The notes beneath the pieces are model-generated. The model worked only from the letters and a program-made list of their open reading frames with translations, was not told the origin of the DNA and ran no database searches. Below are positions 51,998 through 62,706 of a stretch of DNA of 64,000 bases, piece by piece. The translations under genes and the position numbers were made by a program. Position 1 is the stretch's first letter; each line of letters starts with the position of its first letter. This DNA is from Streptomonospora nanhaiensis. GTDB lineage: Bacteria; Actinomycetota; Actinomycetes; Streptosporangiales; Streptosporangiaceae. The stretch is from assembly GCF_026642255.1 (NCBI RefSeq), contig NZ_CP113264.1, positions 868,001 to 932,000 on the forward strand. Direction: 5' to 3'.

Positions 51998-54427
51998 GTG
52001 TCCCCCACCCGACCCGGACGTCTGATCGCGTCCACGTCCGCCGCGGCCGCGGTCCTCCTCGGCGTCGGCCTCGCGGCGGCGCCGCCCGCCCTCGCCGACG
52101 ACGCCGCGCCCGTGATCAGCGAGGTGTACGGCGGAGGCGGCAACAGCGGAGCCCTGCTGCGCCACGACTTCGTCGAGCTCGGGAACCCGGCCGGCGGACC
52201 CGCCGACCTCGACGGCTGGAGCGTCCAGTACCTCCCCGCCGCCCCGGGACCGTCCACACGGGTGCAGGTCACGGCCCTGACCGGGGAGATCCCGGCGGGA
52301 GGCCACCACCTCGTCCGCCAGGCGGCGGGCGCCGGGGGCAGCGTCGAGCTCCCCGCCCCCGACACCGCCGGCAGCACCAACATGTCCGCGACGGCGGGCA
52401 CGGTCCTGCTCGTCTCCGGCACCGAGCCGGTCTCCTGCCGGACCGCGGCGGCGTGCGCGCAGGACGGCTCCGTGGTGGACGTGGTCGGCTACGGCAACGC
52501 CGTCGTCCACGCCGGATCGCCCGTCACGGGGCTCTCCAACACCGCGTCCGCCTCGCGCGACGCCGCGTTCACCGACACGGGCGACAACGCCGCCGACCTC
52601 ACCGCCGGGGACCCCACGCCCACCAACGCGGCGGGCGAGACGGCGGGCGACGGCGGCGGGCCGGAGGAGCCCGTCGAGCCCGGCGACCTGCGCGTCCACG
52701 ACGTGCAGGGCACCACCCGCACCTCCCCGTACGCCGGCCGCCAGGTCACCGGCCTGCCCGGGGTGGTGACGGCGGTCAACGCCTTCGGCGGCGCCCGCGG
52801 ATTCTGGTTCCAGGACACCGAGGGCGACGGCGACCCCCGCACGAGCGAGGCCCTCTTCGTCTTCACCGGCTCCACCACGCCCGCCGTCGCCCCCGGCGAC
52901 GAGGTCCTGGTCGCCGGGCGGGTCGGCGAGTACCGGCCCGCGGCCGGCCACCAGACCACCACCCAGCTCGACGGGGCCCGCTGGACCGTCCTGTCCACCG
53001 GCAACGCGCTCCCCGACTCCGTCCTGCTGGACGCCGACGCCCTCCCCGAGGCGTACGCGCCCGACCACGGCGGCGACGTCTCCGGCCTGGAGCTGGAGCC
53101 CGACAAGTACGCGCTGGACTTCTGGGCCGCGCACGAGCACATGACGGTCCGCGTCGAGGACGCCCCCGTGGTGGGCGCCACGGACGGCTACCACGCCCTG
53201 TGGGTGACCACCGATCCCGGCCAGAACCCCACCGTCAACGGCGGGACCGCCTACGGCTCCTACGACGAACCCAACTCCGGGCGGGTCAAGGTCGAGTCCC
53301 TGCTCGACCGCGCCGAGCACCCCTTCCCCGAGGCGAACGTCGGCGACACCCTCGCCGGGGTCACCGAGGGCCCCCTCCACCACAGCCGGTTCGGCGGCTA
53401 CCTGATCCGCGCCACCACCCTGGGGGAGCACGTCCCGGGCGGCCTGGAGCGCACCCCGGTCCGCGACACCGAGCGGTACGAGGTCAGCATCGCCACCTAC
53501 AACGTCGAGAACCTCGGCGGCCGTGACGACCAGGCCAGGTTCGACGCGCTCGCGGCCGGGATCGTCGACCACCTGGACACGCCCGACATCATCGGGCTGG
53601 AGGAGATCCAGGACGACAGCGGCCCCGTGGACGACGGCACCGTCGACGCGGGCGTCACCCTCGACCGGCTCGTGGAGGCCGTCGCCGCGCACGGCGGCCC
53701 CGCCTACGAGTGGCGGCAGATCAGCCCCGAGGACAAGCAGGACGGCGGACAGCCGGGCGGCAACATCCGCAACGCCTTCCTGTTCGACCCCGAGCGGGTC
53801 GAGTTCGTGGACCGCGAGGGCGGCGACGCCACCACCGCCGTCGAGGTCGTGGAGGGCGCGCGGGGCGCCGAGCTGTCGGTGTCCCCGGGCCGCATCAGCC
53901 CGCTGGACGAGGCGTGGGACTCCAGCCGCAAGCCGCTGGTCGGCCACTTCCGCGCCCTCAACCGGGACGTCTACGTGGTCACCAACCACTTCAACTCCAA
54001 GGTCGGGGACGAGCCGCTCCACGGCGTCAACCAGCCGCCGAACCGCACCAGCGAGGCCCAGCGCCACGCCCAGGCCGAGCTGGTCGGGGCGTTCGCCGAC
54101 GAACTGCTCGCGGCGGACCCGCAGGCCAACCTGGTCGTCATGGGCGACCTGAACGACTTCCAGTTCTCGCGGACCCTGGAGATCCTCACCGGGGAGGATC
54201 GCCTGTACAACCCCATGGCGGACCTGCCCGAGGGGGAGCGCTACAACTACGTGTTCGACGGCAACTCCCAGGCCCTGGACCACATCCTGGTCAACCGGGC
54301 CCTGGCGGGACGCGTCGACTACGCGGTCGCGCGGCTCAACTCCGAGTTCCACGACCAGGTCAGCGACCACGACCCGCAGGTGCTGTGGCTGGACACCCGC
54401 CGGAGCACCCCGCCGGGACGCGGCTGA
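51998..54427 (+). CDS. Secreted endonuclease/exonuclease/phosphatase with lamin-tail domain
   Basis: An 809-residue exported protein. Signal peptide to about residue 33 ([18 protein letters not shown]). A lamin-tail-domain-like region follows ([29 protein letters not shown]) to ~180, then an OB-like domain at ~228-330 ([20 protein letters not shown]). The EEP nuclease runs from ~494 ([12 protein letters not shown]) with GLEEIQDD near 530, [10 protein letters not shown] near 716, DHILVN, and SDHDPQV near 786. This is the ExeM/NucH-like extracellular DNase layout. GTG 51998 has CGGAG 7 bases upstream. Probably scavenges DNA or acts in biofilm turnover. Confidence 0.92.
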   Translation: MSPTRPGRLIASTSAAAAVLLGVGLAAAPPALADDAAPVISEVYGGGGNSGALLRHDFVELGNPAGGPADLDGWSVQYLPAAPGPSTRVQVTALTGEIPAGGHHLVRQAAGAGGSVELPAPDTAGSTNMSATAGTVLLVSGTEPVSCRTAAACAQDGSVVDVVGYGNAVVHAGSPVTGLSNTASASRDAAFTDTGDNAADLTAGDPTPTNAAGETAGDGGGPEEPVEPGDLRVHDVQGTTRTSPYAGRQVTGLPGVVTAVNAFGGARGFWFQDTEGDGDPRTSEALFVFTGSTTPAVAPGDEVLVAGRVGEYRPAAGHQTTTQLDGARWTVLSTGNALPDSVLLDADALPEAYAPDHGGDVSGLELEPDKYALDFWAAHEHMTVRVEDAPVVGATDGYHALWVTTDPGQNPTVNGGTAYGSYDEPNSGRVKVESLLDRAEHPFPEANVGDTLAGVTEGPLHHSRFGGYLIRATTLGEHVPGGLERTPVRDTERYEVSIATYNVENLGGRDDQARFDALAAGIVDHLDTPDIIGLEEIQDDSGPVDDGTVDAGVTLDRLVEAVAAHGGPAYEWRQISPEDKQDGGQPGGNIRNAFLFDPERVEFVDREGGDATTAVEVVEGARGAELSVSPGRISPLDEAWDSSRKPLVGHFRALNRDVYVVTNHFNSKVGDEPLHGVNQPPNRTSEAQRHAQAELVGAFADELLAADPQANLVVMGDLNDFQFSRTLEILTGEDRLYNPMADLPEGERYNYVFDGNSQALDHILVNRALAGRVDYAVARLNSEFHDQVSDHDPQVLWLDTRRSTPPGRG

Positions 54428-54440
54428 CCCGCGCGGACCG

Positions 54441-54474
54441 GAGGGGGCGGGCGCCCGGCCGCGCCCGCCCCCTC
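54441..54474 (+). terminator. Terminator after nuclease gene
   Basis: A perfect 14-bp stem (54441-54454 and 54461-54474) with a CCGGCC loop, 13 bases after the stop codon. Confidence 0.85.
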
Positions 54475-54625
54475 GGCGCGCCCGCGGCCCGCCGTACCGG
54501 GCCCGGGAGCGGCCGGTCACGGCAGGTGCCCGGGTGGCGCGTGTCACCGGCGGCCGACCCGGCCGCCCCCTATCCTGGGGAGCGTCCGCGAGAGGGCGGG
54601 CGCTCCTCAGCCAGGGAAGCGAGAG

Positions 54626-55648
<1,023 letters not shown>

Positions 55649-55740
55649 GCCCCACCGCACACCCCGGAGTACCGGTTGAGCACGGGGAACGCCCTAGACT
55701 GGACGCCTATCCCTGTACTTCCTGCGGAAGGTCCTCCGTC

Positions 55741-57321
55741 GTGTCCGTTGGTGCTGAGAGCACGTTCGACACCGTTCTCGTCGTGGACTTCGGCGCGCAG
55801 TACGCGCAGCTGATCGCACGACGCGTCCGCGAATGCCATGTGCACAGCGAGATCGTGCCCTCGACCATGCCCGTCGAGGACATGCTCGCCAAGAAACCCA
55901 AGGCCATCATCCTCTCCGGCGGCCCGTCCTCGGTCTACGCCGAGGGCGCCCCCGTCGTCGGCGCCGAGCTGTTCGAGACCGGGGTCCCGACCTTCGGCAT
56001 CTGCTACGGCTTCCAGGCGATGACCCGGGCCCTGGGCGGAACCGTCGACCGGACCGACCTGAGCGAGTTCGGCCGCACCGAGCTGACGGCCGTCACCGAC
56101 TCCCTGCTGTTCGCGGGCGCCCCCGCCGACCTGTCGGTGTGGATGTCGCACGGCGACTCCGTGGTGCGGGCCCCCGAGGGCTTCGCCACGACCGCCAGCA
56201 CCGCCGGCGCCCCGGTCGCCGCGTTCGAGGACACCGACCGCCGCCTGTTCGGCGTGCAGTTCCACCCCGAGGTCATGCACACCGAGCACGGCCAGGAGGT
56301 GCTGCGCCGGTTCCTGTACGAGGGCGCCGGGTGCCGTCCCACCTGGACGATGGTGAACATCGTCGAGGAGCAGCTGGAGCGCATCCGCGAGCAGATCGGC
56401 GACAAGAGCGTCATCTGCGCGCTGAGCGGCGGCGTCGACTCCGCCGTGGCCGGAGCCCTCGTGCAGCGCGCCGTCGGCGACCAGCTGACCTGCGTGTTCG
56501 TCGACCACGGCCTGCTCCGCAAGGGTGAGGCCGAGCAGGTCGAGAAGGACTTCGTCGCGATCACCGGGGCCAAGCTCAAGGTCGTGGACGCCGAGGAGCG
56601 GTTCCTGTCGGCGCTGGCCGGGGTCACCGACCCCGAGGAGAAGCGCAAGATCATCGGCCGCGAGTTCATCCGCGTCTTCGAGCAGGCGGCCCGCGAGGTC
56701 GTCGCCGAGGGCGGGGAGGGCGGCGCCGAGGTCGAGTTCCTCGTGCAGGGCACCCTGTACCCCGACGTGGTCGAGTCCGGCGGCGGCACCGGGACCGCCA
56801 ACATCAAGTCGCACCACAACGTGGGCGGCCTGCCCGACGACCTGCAGTTCACCCTGGTCGAGCCCCTCCGGGAGCTGTTCAAGGACGAGGTGCGCAAGGT
56901 CGGCGAGGAGCTGGGCCTGCCCGCCGAGATGGTGTGGCGCCAGCCGTTCCCCGGGCCGGGCCTGGGCATCCGCATCATCGGCGAGGTGACCCGCGACCGC
57001 CTGGAGATCCTGCGCGAGGCCGACGCCATCGCCCGCGAGGAGCTGTCCCGCGCCGGCCTGGACCGCGAGATCTGGCAGTGCCCGGTCGTGCTGCTCGCCG
57101 ACGTCCGGTCGGTGGGCGTGCAGGGCGACGGCCGCACCTACGGCCACCCGGTCGTGCTGCGCCCGGTCAGCAGCGAGGACGCCATGACCGCGGACTGGTC
57201 GCGCGTGCCCTACGACGTGCTGGCGAAGATCTCCAACCGGATCACCAACGAGGTCCGGGAGATCAACCGGGTGACGCTGGACGTGACCAGCAAGCCCCCG
57301 GGCACCATCGAGTGGGAGTAG
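55741..57321 (+). CDS. guaA: GMP synthase (glutamine-hydrolysing)
   Basis: A 526-residue GMP synthase that converts XMP, glutamine and ATP to GMP, completing the pathway begun by guaB at 29816. The glutaminase domain has C88 in GICYGFQ and the FHPEVMH histidine. The ATP pyrophosphatase has the PP-loop [15 protein letters not shown], and the dimerisation domain ends [13 protein letters not shown] 55741 is chosen by the usual family N-terminus. In mycobacteria guaA also lies a short way beyond guaB-guaB3. Confidence 0.97.
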   Translation: MSVGAESTFDTVLVVDFGAQYAQLIARRVRECHVHSEIVPSTMPVEDMLAKKPKAIILSGGPSSVYAEGAPVVGAELFETGVPTFGICYGFQAMTRALGGTVDRTDLSEFGRTELTAVTDSLLFAGAPADLSVWMSHGDSVVRAPEGFATTASTAGAPVAAFEDTDRRLFGVQFHPEVMHTEHGQEVLRRFLYEGAGCRPTWTMVNIVEEQLERIREQIGDKSVICALSGGVDSAVAGALVQRAVGDQLTCVFVDHGLLRKGEAEQVEKDFVAITGAKLKVVDAEERFLSALAGVTDPEEKRKIIGREFIRVFEQAAREVVAEGGEGGAEVEFLVQGTLYPDVVESGGGTGTANIKSHHNVGGLPDDLQFTLVEPLRELFKDEVRKVGEELGLPAEMVWRQPFPGPGLGIRIIGEVTRDRLEILREADAIAREELSRAGLDREIWQCPVVLLADVRSVGVQGDGRTYGHPVVLRPVSSEDAMTADWSRVPYDVLAKISNRITNEVREINRVTLDVTSKPPGTIEWE

Positions 57322-57348
57322 GGGAGCGCCCCTCCCCGGAGCACGGAC

Positions 57349-57379
57349 GGGCCCGGCACACCGCGTGTGTGCCGGGCCC
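57349..57379 (+). terminator. Terminator after guaA
   Basis: A perfect 13-bp stem (57349-57361 and 57367-57379) with a CGCGT loop, followed by TGTCCTTGTCC, 27 bases after guaA. It is in the convergent spacer with the kinase gene. Confidence 0.8.
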
Positions 57380-57557
57380 TGTCCTTGTCCTCCGTCGCGC
57401 TCCGGCCCGGGGCCGCGGGGCCCGGCAGCGCTTCCGGACGGGGCGGGGCCGCGCACCCTCCCGGCCCACCGCCCCCGGCCGTGTTCCGCGGGTCGTGCCG
57501 GGCCCGCGGTGATCGGCGCGGGCGCCGGGCCGACCGCGGGCCTCCACGGACCACGCC

Positions 57558-59450
57558 CTAGTAGGTCACCATGTCCCGGATCTCGATGGAGGTCGGCGCG
57601 CCGCCGGGGGTGTTGTTGAGCAGGAGCCTGACCGGGCTCTCGTCCTCGGTGAGGATGAACACCAGCTCGCCCGCGGCCGGGGTGCCCGGGGCGAGGCCGC
57701 CGGTGTCCCACAGCGAACTCACCTGTTCGTCCCTGGACGGGGTCGCCGCGACGACCTCGGACTCCGACTCGGTGACCAGGTACTGCGACTTGCTGTCGAA
57801 CACGAAGCGCTCGCCCTCGAGGAGGTTGGTGACCTGCAGGTCCACGACGCAGTACTCGCCCCTGCGGAGCGCGGATCGGCCCTCCAGCGTCTCCATCCCG
57901 CAGTTGACGGAGTTGACCCGGTACTCGACCGTGCCGTCGGCGGAGACCCCGCCGGATCCGTCCGAGGGGACGGAGTCGTCGGCGCCGTCGTCCGGTGCGG
58001 GCTCCGGGGCCTCCTCCTGCTCCGAGCCGGCCCCCGCGGGAGGGGCCTCGTCCCCGCCGGAGAACGGCGGGTCGTCCCGGTTCATCACCAGGATCGTCAG
58101 GACGGCCATGAGCACCAGGAGCACCGCGGCGCCCACCGCCACCGCGACGACCAGTCCGCGGCGCCGGTTCGGTGCGGCCGGCCGGTGCGGGGGAGGGGGG
58201 ACCGGGGGCACGTACGGCTGCGGCCCCGGGCGGTTCGCCTGCTGGTCGGCGGGGGGCACCATCGGGATGGGCCCGGTCGAGGCCGGGTGCTGGGCCGGGG
58301 GCGGACCCGCCTGCCGGGGCTGCTGCGCCTGGCCGCCCGGCGGTGGGCCGGGCTGGTGGCCGGTCGCGGGATAGCCCGGGGGCGGCCCCGCGGGAGGCTG
58401 CGGGTGCTGGAAGTTGCCCGTCTGGTGCGCGGGCATGGGCGGGCCCGCCTGGTACTGGCCGGGCGCCGGGTGCCGCATGCCCGTCACGGTCTGGTGTCCG
58501 GGCCCGCCCTGCTGGGGGCGCATCCCCGGGGGAGGGCCGGGCGGCATCGGCGGCAGGTTGGGCCGCCACGACTGGTGCAGCGCGTGCGACACCATGTCGT
58601 TGGGGTTGGTGCTGTCCTCCCCGCCCGCCAGCTCCAGCAGGAGGTCCTGGGCGGTGGGCCGGCGGTTCGGCTCCTTGGCCAGGGCACGCGTCACGAGGCG
58701 GTCGAGAGGGCTGTCCAGGTTGCCGATCTGGGGTTCGGCGAACAGCACCCGCTTGCCCAGCGTCATGGCGTCGCCGTTGCCGAAGGGGTGCGTGCCGTTG
58801 CCGGCGAACGCCACCAGGCACCCCCAGGCGAAGATGTCCGCCGAGGTGGTGACCTGCTCCTCCAACAGCTGCTCGGGCGCCATCCACCCGGGGCTGCCCA
58901 TGACGATGCCGGTCTGGGTGTGGTTCGTGGCGGTGTTCATCGCGCGCGCGATGCCGAAGTCGATCACCCGGGGGCCCGACAGCGACAGCAGCACGTTCGC
59001 GGGCTTGAGGTCGCGGTGGACCAGCCCGGTGCGGTGGATGGCCGCGAGCGCGGCGGCCACGCCCAGGGCGAAGCCGTGCAGGGTGGAGGAGTCCAGCGGA
59101 CCGTTCTCGGCTATGTGCTCGGCCAGGGCGGTGCCGGCGATGTACTCGGTGACCATGTAGGGACGGTTCTCGAACGTCCCGTGGTCGAGCACCTTGGCGG
59201 TGCAGAAGGAGGCGACCTTGCGGGCGTTCTCCATCTCATCGCGAAAACGCGCCCGGGTCGCCTCGTCGAAGGCGAGTTCCGGACGGATGACCTTGATGGC
59301 TACCTGGTTGTTCCGGTCCGACATACTGCCCAGGTAGACGGTGCCCATGCCACCGCTGCCCAGCTTGCCGGACAGCACGTAGGGACCGATGGTGGCCGGA
59401 TCCCCGGCGGCCAGCGGTTCCAGGTTCTTCGGGAGCCCATCCGACGGCAA
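57558..59450 (-). CDS. Membrane Ser/Thr protein kinase with extracellular DUF4352-like domain
   Basis: A 630-residue Hanks-type kinase. The catalytic domain spans about 18-285 with GSGGMGTVYLG, the VAIKVIR lysine, HRDLKPANVLL, DFGIARA and SPGWMAPEQ. A Pro/Gln/Gly-rich juxtamembrane region (about 300-450), one membrane helix near 465-490 (VVAVAVGAAVLLVLMAVLTI) and an extracellular domain with NSVNCGMETLEG, CVVDLQVTNLLEGERFVFD follow; the last resembles DUF4352 modules. TTG 59450 is chosen because GGGGAGGG lies about 5 bases upstream; TTG 59474 is possible. Likely senses an outside ligand and signals inward. Confidence 0.92.
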   Translation of the reverse strand: MPSDGLPKNLEPLAAGDPATIGPYVLSGKLGSGGMGTVYLGSMSDRNNQVAIKVIRPELAFDEATRARFRDEMENARKVASFCTAKVLDHGTFENRPYMVTEYIAGTALAEHIAENGPLDSSTLHGFALGVAAALAAIHRTGLVHRDLKPANVLLSLSGPRVIDFGIARAMNTATNHTQTGIVMGSPGWMAPEQLLEEQVTTSADIFAWGCLVAFAGNGTHPFGNGDAMTLGKRVLFAEPQIGNLDSPLDRLVTRALAKEPNRRPTAQDLLLELAGGEDSTNPNDMVSHALHQSWRPNLPPMPPGPPPGMRPQQGGPGHQTVTGMRHPAPGQYQAGPPMPAHQTGNFQHPQPPAGPPPGYPATGHQPGPPPGGQAQQPRQAGPPPAQHPASTGPIPMVPPADQQANRPGPQPYVPPVPPPPHRPAAPNRRRGLVVAVAVGAAVLLVLMAVLTILVMNRDDPPFSGGDEAPPAGAGSEQEEAPEPAPDDGADDSVPSDGSGGVSADGTVEYRVNSVNCGMETLEGRSALRRGEYCVVDLQVTNLLEGERFVFDSKSQYLVTESESEVVAATPSRDEQVSSLWDTGGLAPGTPAAGELVFILTEDESPVRLLLNNTPGGAPTSIEIRDMVTY

Positions 59451-59644
59451 GCGACCCTCCCCGACGGTGTCCAAACCCCGCCTTGCCCCAAGGTAGCGGT
59501 GTTTGTGCCCTGATTCCCACTCAGCGGCCTGATTGGGCCGTTCTGGGGGCAGGCGGTGACTGACATGACAGTGGTGACGATCCCCGGATCGTGATCCTGG
59601 TTCCCGATTCCTTCCGCCGATGGCGTTAGCGCCGGTCGGAGGGG

Positions 59645-59682
59645 GTGAACACACCGGCGCCCCTGGCGGGGTACGTGTTCAC
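59645..59682. promoter_or_regulatory. Inverted repeat overlapping the ispE promoter
   Basis: GTGAACAC (59645-59652) and GTGTTCAC (59675-59682), 8-bp perfect arms with a 22-base spacer. The right arm overlaps the -35 box of the ispE promoter, in the divergent spacer with the kinase gene. Candidate operator. Confidence 0.5.
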
Positions 59683-59706
59683 GCAAGGTGGGGGTTCCTT
59701 TACGAT
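59678..59706 (+). promoter_or_regulatory. Promoter of ispE
   Basis: TTCACG (59678-59683), 17-base spacer, TACGAT (59701-59706). The transcription start would fall within a few bases of the ispE start codon at 59716, suggesting a leaderless or very short-leader mRNA. Confidence 0.55.
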
Positions 59707-59715
59707 TGGGGACTC

Positions 59716-60687
59716 GTGACCGTTAATACCACCGTAACCGTGCGGGTCCCCGCGAAGGTGAACCTCCAGTTGGCGGTGGGGCCCGGACGCGAGGACGGGT
59801 TCCACGACCTCGTCAACGTGTTCCACGCCGTCTCACTGTTCGATGAGGTTACCGTCAAGGAGGCCCGGTCGCGTCGGCCGAGTCCCCCGGGCGGGGGCGG
59901 CTCCGTCGTCGCGGAACTGACCGCCGGCGGCGGCCTGGGGTCCCACCTTTCCCGCGTTCCCCTCGACGCGAGCAACCTGGCCGCCCGCGCGGCGGTCCTG
60001 GTGGCCGAGCGCACGGGGAAGGGCTTCCCCGTCACCGTCCACCTGGACAAGAACATCCCGGTGGCGGGAGGCATGGCCGGAGGGAGCGCGGACGCGGCCG
60101 CCGCCCTGGTCGCCTGCGACCGGCTCTGGGGCGCCGGCCTGTCACGGGAGGCCCTCCTCGACTGCGCCGCCGAGCTCGGCAGCGACGTCCCCTTCGCCCT
60201 GGTGGGCTCGACGGCCGTCGGGACGGGGCGGGGCGAGGTCCTCTCGCCGATGGCCAGCCCCGGCCGTTTCCGCTGGGTCTTCGCCCTGTCGCCGCACGGC
60301 CTGTCCACGGCGCGGGTCTTCCGCGAGTACGACCGGATCCGTCCGGACGCCCCCCCGCCGAGCCTCGACCCGGCCCTGGCCGGCGCGCTCGCGCTGGGGG
60401 ACCCCGCGGCCGTCGGAGCGGCGCTCACCAACGACCTCCAGGAGGCCGCCCTGTCCCTCCTGCCGGAGCTGGAGCGCACCCTCGGGACCGGGCGGGGCGC
60501 CGGGGCCCTGGGGGCCCTGGTGTCGGGCTCGGGGCCCACCTGTGCGTTCCTGGTGGGCGGGGGACCGGAGGACGCCGCCGTCGTGGCCGAGCGCGAGGCC
60601 TCGGTGGTCGCGGCCCTGGAGGGGAGCGGGCTGTGCGAGCAGGTGGTGACGGCCCACGGGGACGTGCCGGGCGCCGTTGTGCTGTGA
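59716..60687 (+). CDS. ispE: 4-diphosphocytidyl-2-C-methyl-D-erythritol kinase
   Basis: A 323-residue GHMP-family kinase of the non-mevalonate isoprenoid pathway; it phosphorylates CDP-ME with ATP. VRVPAKVNLQLAVG is the typical start, the GHMP ATP motif PVAGGMAGGSADAAAAL lies near 115-131, and SGSGPTCAFLV is the third motif. GTG 59716 is preceded by GGGGA and lies right after the predicted promoter. The next gene pair begins 84 bases downstream. Confidence 0.95.
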   Translation: MTVNTTVTVRVPAKVNLQLAVGPGREDGFHDLVNVFHAVSLFDEVTVKEARSRRPSPPGGGGSVVAELTAGGGLGSHLSRVPLDASNLAARAAVLVAERTGKGFPVTVHLDKNIPVAGGMAGGSADAAAALVACDRLWGAGLSREALLDCAAELGSDVPFALVGSTAVGTGRGEVLSPMASPGRFRWVFALSPHGLSTARVFREYDRIRPDAPPPSLDPALAGALALGDPAAVGAALTNDLQEAALSLLPELERTLGTGRGAGALGALVSGSGPTCAFLVGGGPEDAAVVAEREASVVAALEGSGLCEQVVTAHGDVPGAVVL

Positions 60688-60770
60688 CCTAAATCACTGT
60701 CGTTTCTTCCGTTCTGTGGGGGTTTCGCCCAGTTGACCTGAACCACGGTTGAGGTCGAACACTGGTGTGC

Positions 60771-61478
60771 ATGACGACCGCAACCGCCTTGTCGCGCTAC
60801 GCCGACCTGCCAGCCCTCATCGGCCTCATGGAGGGTGACGAGAAGCACATGGGCGCCGCCCACTCCACCCTGGACGTGGTGTGGGTCCTCTACGACCGCG
60901 TCCTGGCCGTCACCCCCGCGACGGCCGAGGACCCCGCCAGGGACCGCTTCCTGCTGTCCAAGGGCCACGGGCCCGCGGCGTTCTACGCGGTGCTGGCCGC
61001 CAAGGGGTTCGTGGACGTGGCCGCCCTGCGCGGCTGGACGGCCTTCGACTCCCCGCTGGGCCACCACCCGGACCGGGTCCTCGTGCCCGGGGTGGAGATC
61101 GGCAGCGGCTCCCTCGGCCACGGCCTGCCCCTCGGACTGGGCAGCGCCCTCGGCCTGCGCGCCCAGGGCGTCCGCCGCCCCGACGGCGCCGCCCCCCGCG
61201 TGGTGGTGCTCCTCGGGGACGGGGAACTCGACGAGGGCAGCAACCACGAGGCGATCGCCGTCGCCGGGCGGCTCGGCGTCGACAACCTCACCGCGGTCGT
61301 CGTGGACAACGCCTCAAGCACCCACGGCTGGCCCGGCGGCGTCGCCGCACGGTTCGCGGGGGAGGGGTGGGCGGCGCGCGAGGTCGCCGGGCGCGACCAC
61401 GACGCCCTCCACGAGGCCCTCACCCGGCCCCACACAGGACGGCCGCTGGCCGTCGTCGCCCGCGTCCGGACCAGGTAG
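60771..61478 (+). CDS. Transketolase, N-terminal subunit
   Basis: A 235-residue thiamine-diphosphate-binding subunit of a split transketolase. LSKGHGPAAFYAVLAAKGF and GSGSLGHGLPLGLGSALGL are typical, and the TPP motif starts at GDGELDEGSNHEA near residue 149 and ends at the VVDN pair. The missing pyrimidine-binding half is encoded by the next gene, 10 bases on. ATG 60771 is chosen; GTG 60765 is possible, and no strong ribosome site is seen. Split transketolases occur in pentose and in specialised sugar metabolism; the substrate here is unknown. Confidence 0.9.
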   Translation: MTTATALSRYADLPALIGLMEGDEKHMGAAHSTLDVVWVLYDRVLAVTPATAEDPARDRFLLSKGHGPAAFYAVLAAKGFVDVAALRGWTAFDSPLGHHPDRVLVPGVEIGSGSLGHGLPLGLGSALGLRAQGVRRPDGAAPRVVVLLGDGELDEGSNHEAIAVAGRLGVDNLTAVVVDNASSTHGWPGGVAARFAGEGWAAREVAGRDHDALHEALTRPHTGRPLAVVARVRTR

Positions 61479-61488
61479 GGGACAGGCC

Positions 61489-62388
61489 ATGCGAGAAACC
61501 TTCGCCGCCACCGTCAGCGAGGCCATGGACCGCGACCCGCGCGTCGCGGTGGTCCTCGCCGCCATCTCGGCGGGCATGTTCCGCTCCGCCGCGGCCCGCC
61601 ACCCCGGGCGGGTGGTCGACGTCGGCATCCGGGAGCAGGCCATGATCGGGGTGGCCGGCGGGCTCGCCCTGACCGGGATGCGCCCGATCGTGCACAGCTA
61701 CGCCCCGTTCCTGGTCGAGCGGCCGTTCGAGCAGGTCAAACTGGACTTCGCCCACCAGGACGTGGGCGCCGTCCTGGTCAGCATCGGCGGCTCCTACGAC
61801 GCCTCCGAGGAGGGGCGCACCCACCAGGCGCCCGGCGACGTCGCCCTGCTCGACACCCTCCCGGGGTGGACCGTGCACGTGCCGGGCCACCCGGACGAGG
61901 CCCGCGCCGCCCTGGAGTCCGCCATCCCCGGCGACGACCGCGTGTACGTGAGGCTGTCGGAGACCTCGAACCGCGCGCCCCGGCCCGTGGACGGGCGGCT
62001 GTCCGCGGTGCGCACGGGGTCGCCCCGCTCCGCGGGCGTGGTGGTCGCCGTCGGACCGATGCTGGACCGCGTGCTGGAGGCCACCGCCGACCTCGACGTG
62101 ACGGTCGCCCACACCTCCACCGTGCGCCCGTTCGACCGCGCGGGGCTCAGCGCCCTGGTCGGGGCGGCGGGCAACGCCGACGTGCTCGTGGTGGAGCCCT
62201 ACCTCGCCGGGACCTCCGCGCACGAGGTCGCGGCGGCCCTCGTGGACCGGCGCCACCGGCAGCTCGGGCTGGGGGTGGCCCGCGACCGGGAACTGCGCGC
62301 CTACGGCGCCCCCGCGCAGCACGCGCGGGCGCACGGCCTGGACGCGGAGGGCATCGCCGAGGCCGCCAGGGGGTTCTTCCTGGCGTAG
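61489..62388 (+). CDS. Transketolase, C-terminal subunit
   Basis: A 299-residue partner of the preceding subunit, carrying the pyrimidine-binding and C-terminal domains. VVDVGIREQAMIGVAGGLAL is the characteristic region with the catalytic glutamate (GIREQ), and PFLVERPFEQVKLDFAHQ and SYDASEEGRTHQAPGD follow. The C-terminal domain ends with VVVEPYLAGTSAHEVAAAL. The two subunits together make one transketolase active site. ATG 61489 follows GGGGACAGG. A strong hairpin ends the pair. Confidence 0.9.
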   Translation: MRETFAATVSEAMDRDPRVAVVLAAISAGMFRSAAARHPGRVVDVGIREQAMIGVAGGLALTGMRPIVHSYAPFLVERPFEQVKLDFAHQDVGAVLVSIGGSYDASEEGRTHQAPGDVALLDTLPGWTVHVPGHPDEARAALESAIPGDDRVYVRLSETSNRAPRPVDGRLSAVRTGSPRSAGVVVAVGPMLDRVLEATADLDVTVAHTSTVRPFDRAGLSALVGAAGNADVLVVEPYLAGTSAHEVAAALVDRRHRQLGLGVARDRELRAYGAPAQHARAHGLDAEGIAEAARGFFLA

Positions 62389-62706
62389 GCCGGGGCCGGG
62401 GAACCCGGCGGCGCGGAACGCGCCCGGGGCCTTGCGTGGTGCGGCCCCGGGCGCGTCCCGTGCGGGGACACGCGCCGTCCGGGGCGCATCCCCGCGTGAG
62501 GCGCCGGGCGACTGCGGCGTCGTGCTCGGTCACCGCGACCCGGGCCGCTCCCCCGCGGGAGGCACACCCGCCGCCCGTGCCCGGGCTCGCCGCGCCCCCG
62601 CGGGGGGACGAGAGCCCGGACCGCGGCCCCGCCGTCGGGACAGGGATCCCGTGCCCCGGGGCGGGGGGGCCAGGGCACTGGGTCGGACCCGGGACAATGG
62701 AAGGTG
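62389..62706. other. Intergenic region before ABC-F gene
   Basis: About 318 bases, extremely GC-rich. It contains the transketolase terminator and, near 62692-62699, ACAATGG, which might be a -10 box for the ABC-F gene. No gene is supported. Confidence 0.5.
62419..62455 (+). terminator. Terminator after transketolase pair
   Basis: A perfect 13-bp stem (62419-62431 and 62443-62455) with an 11-base loop, 30 bases after the stop codon. Confidence 0.75.
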
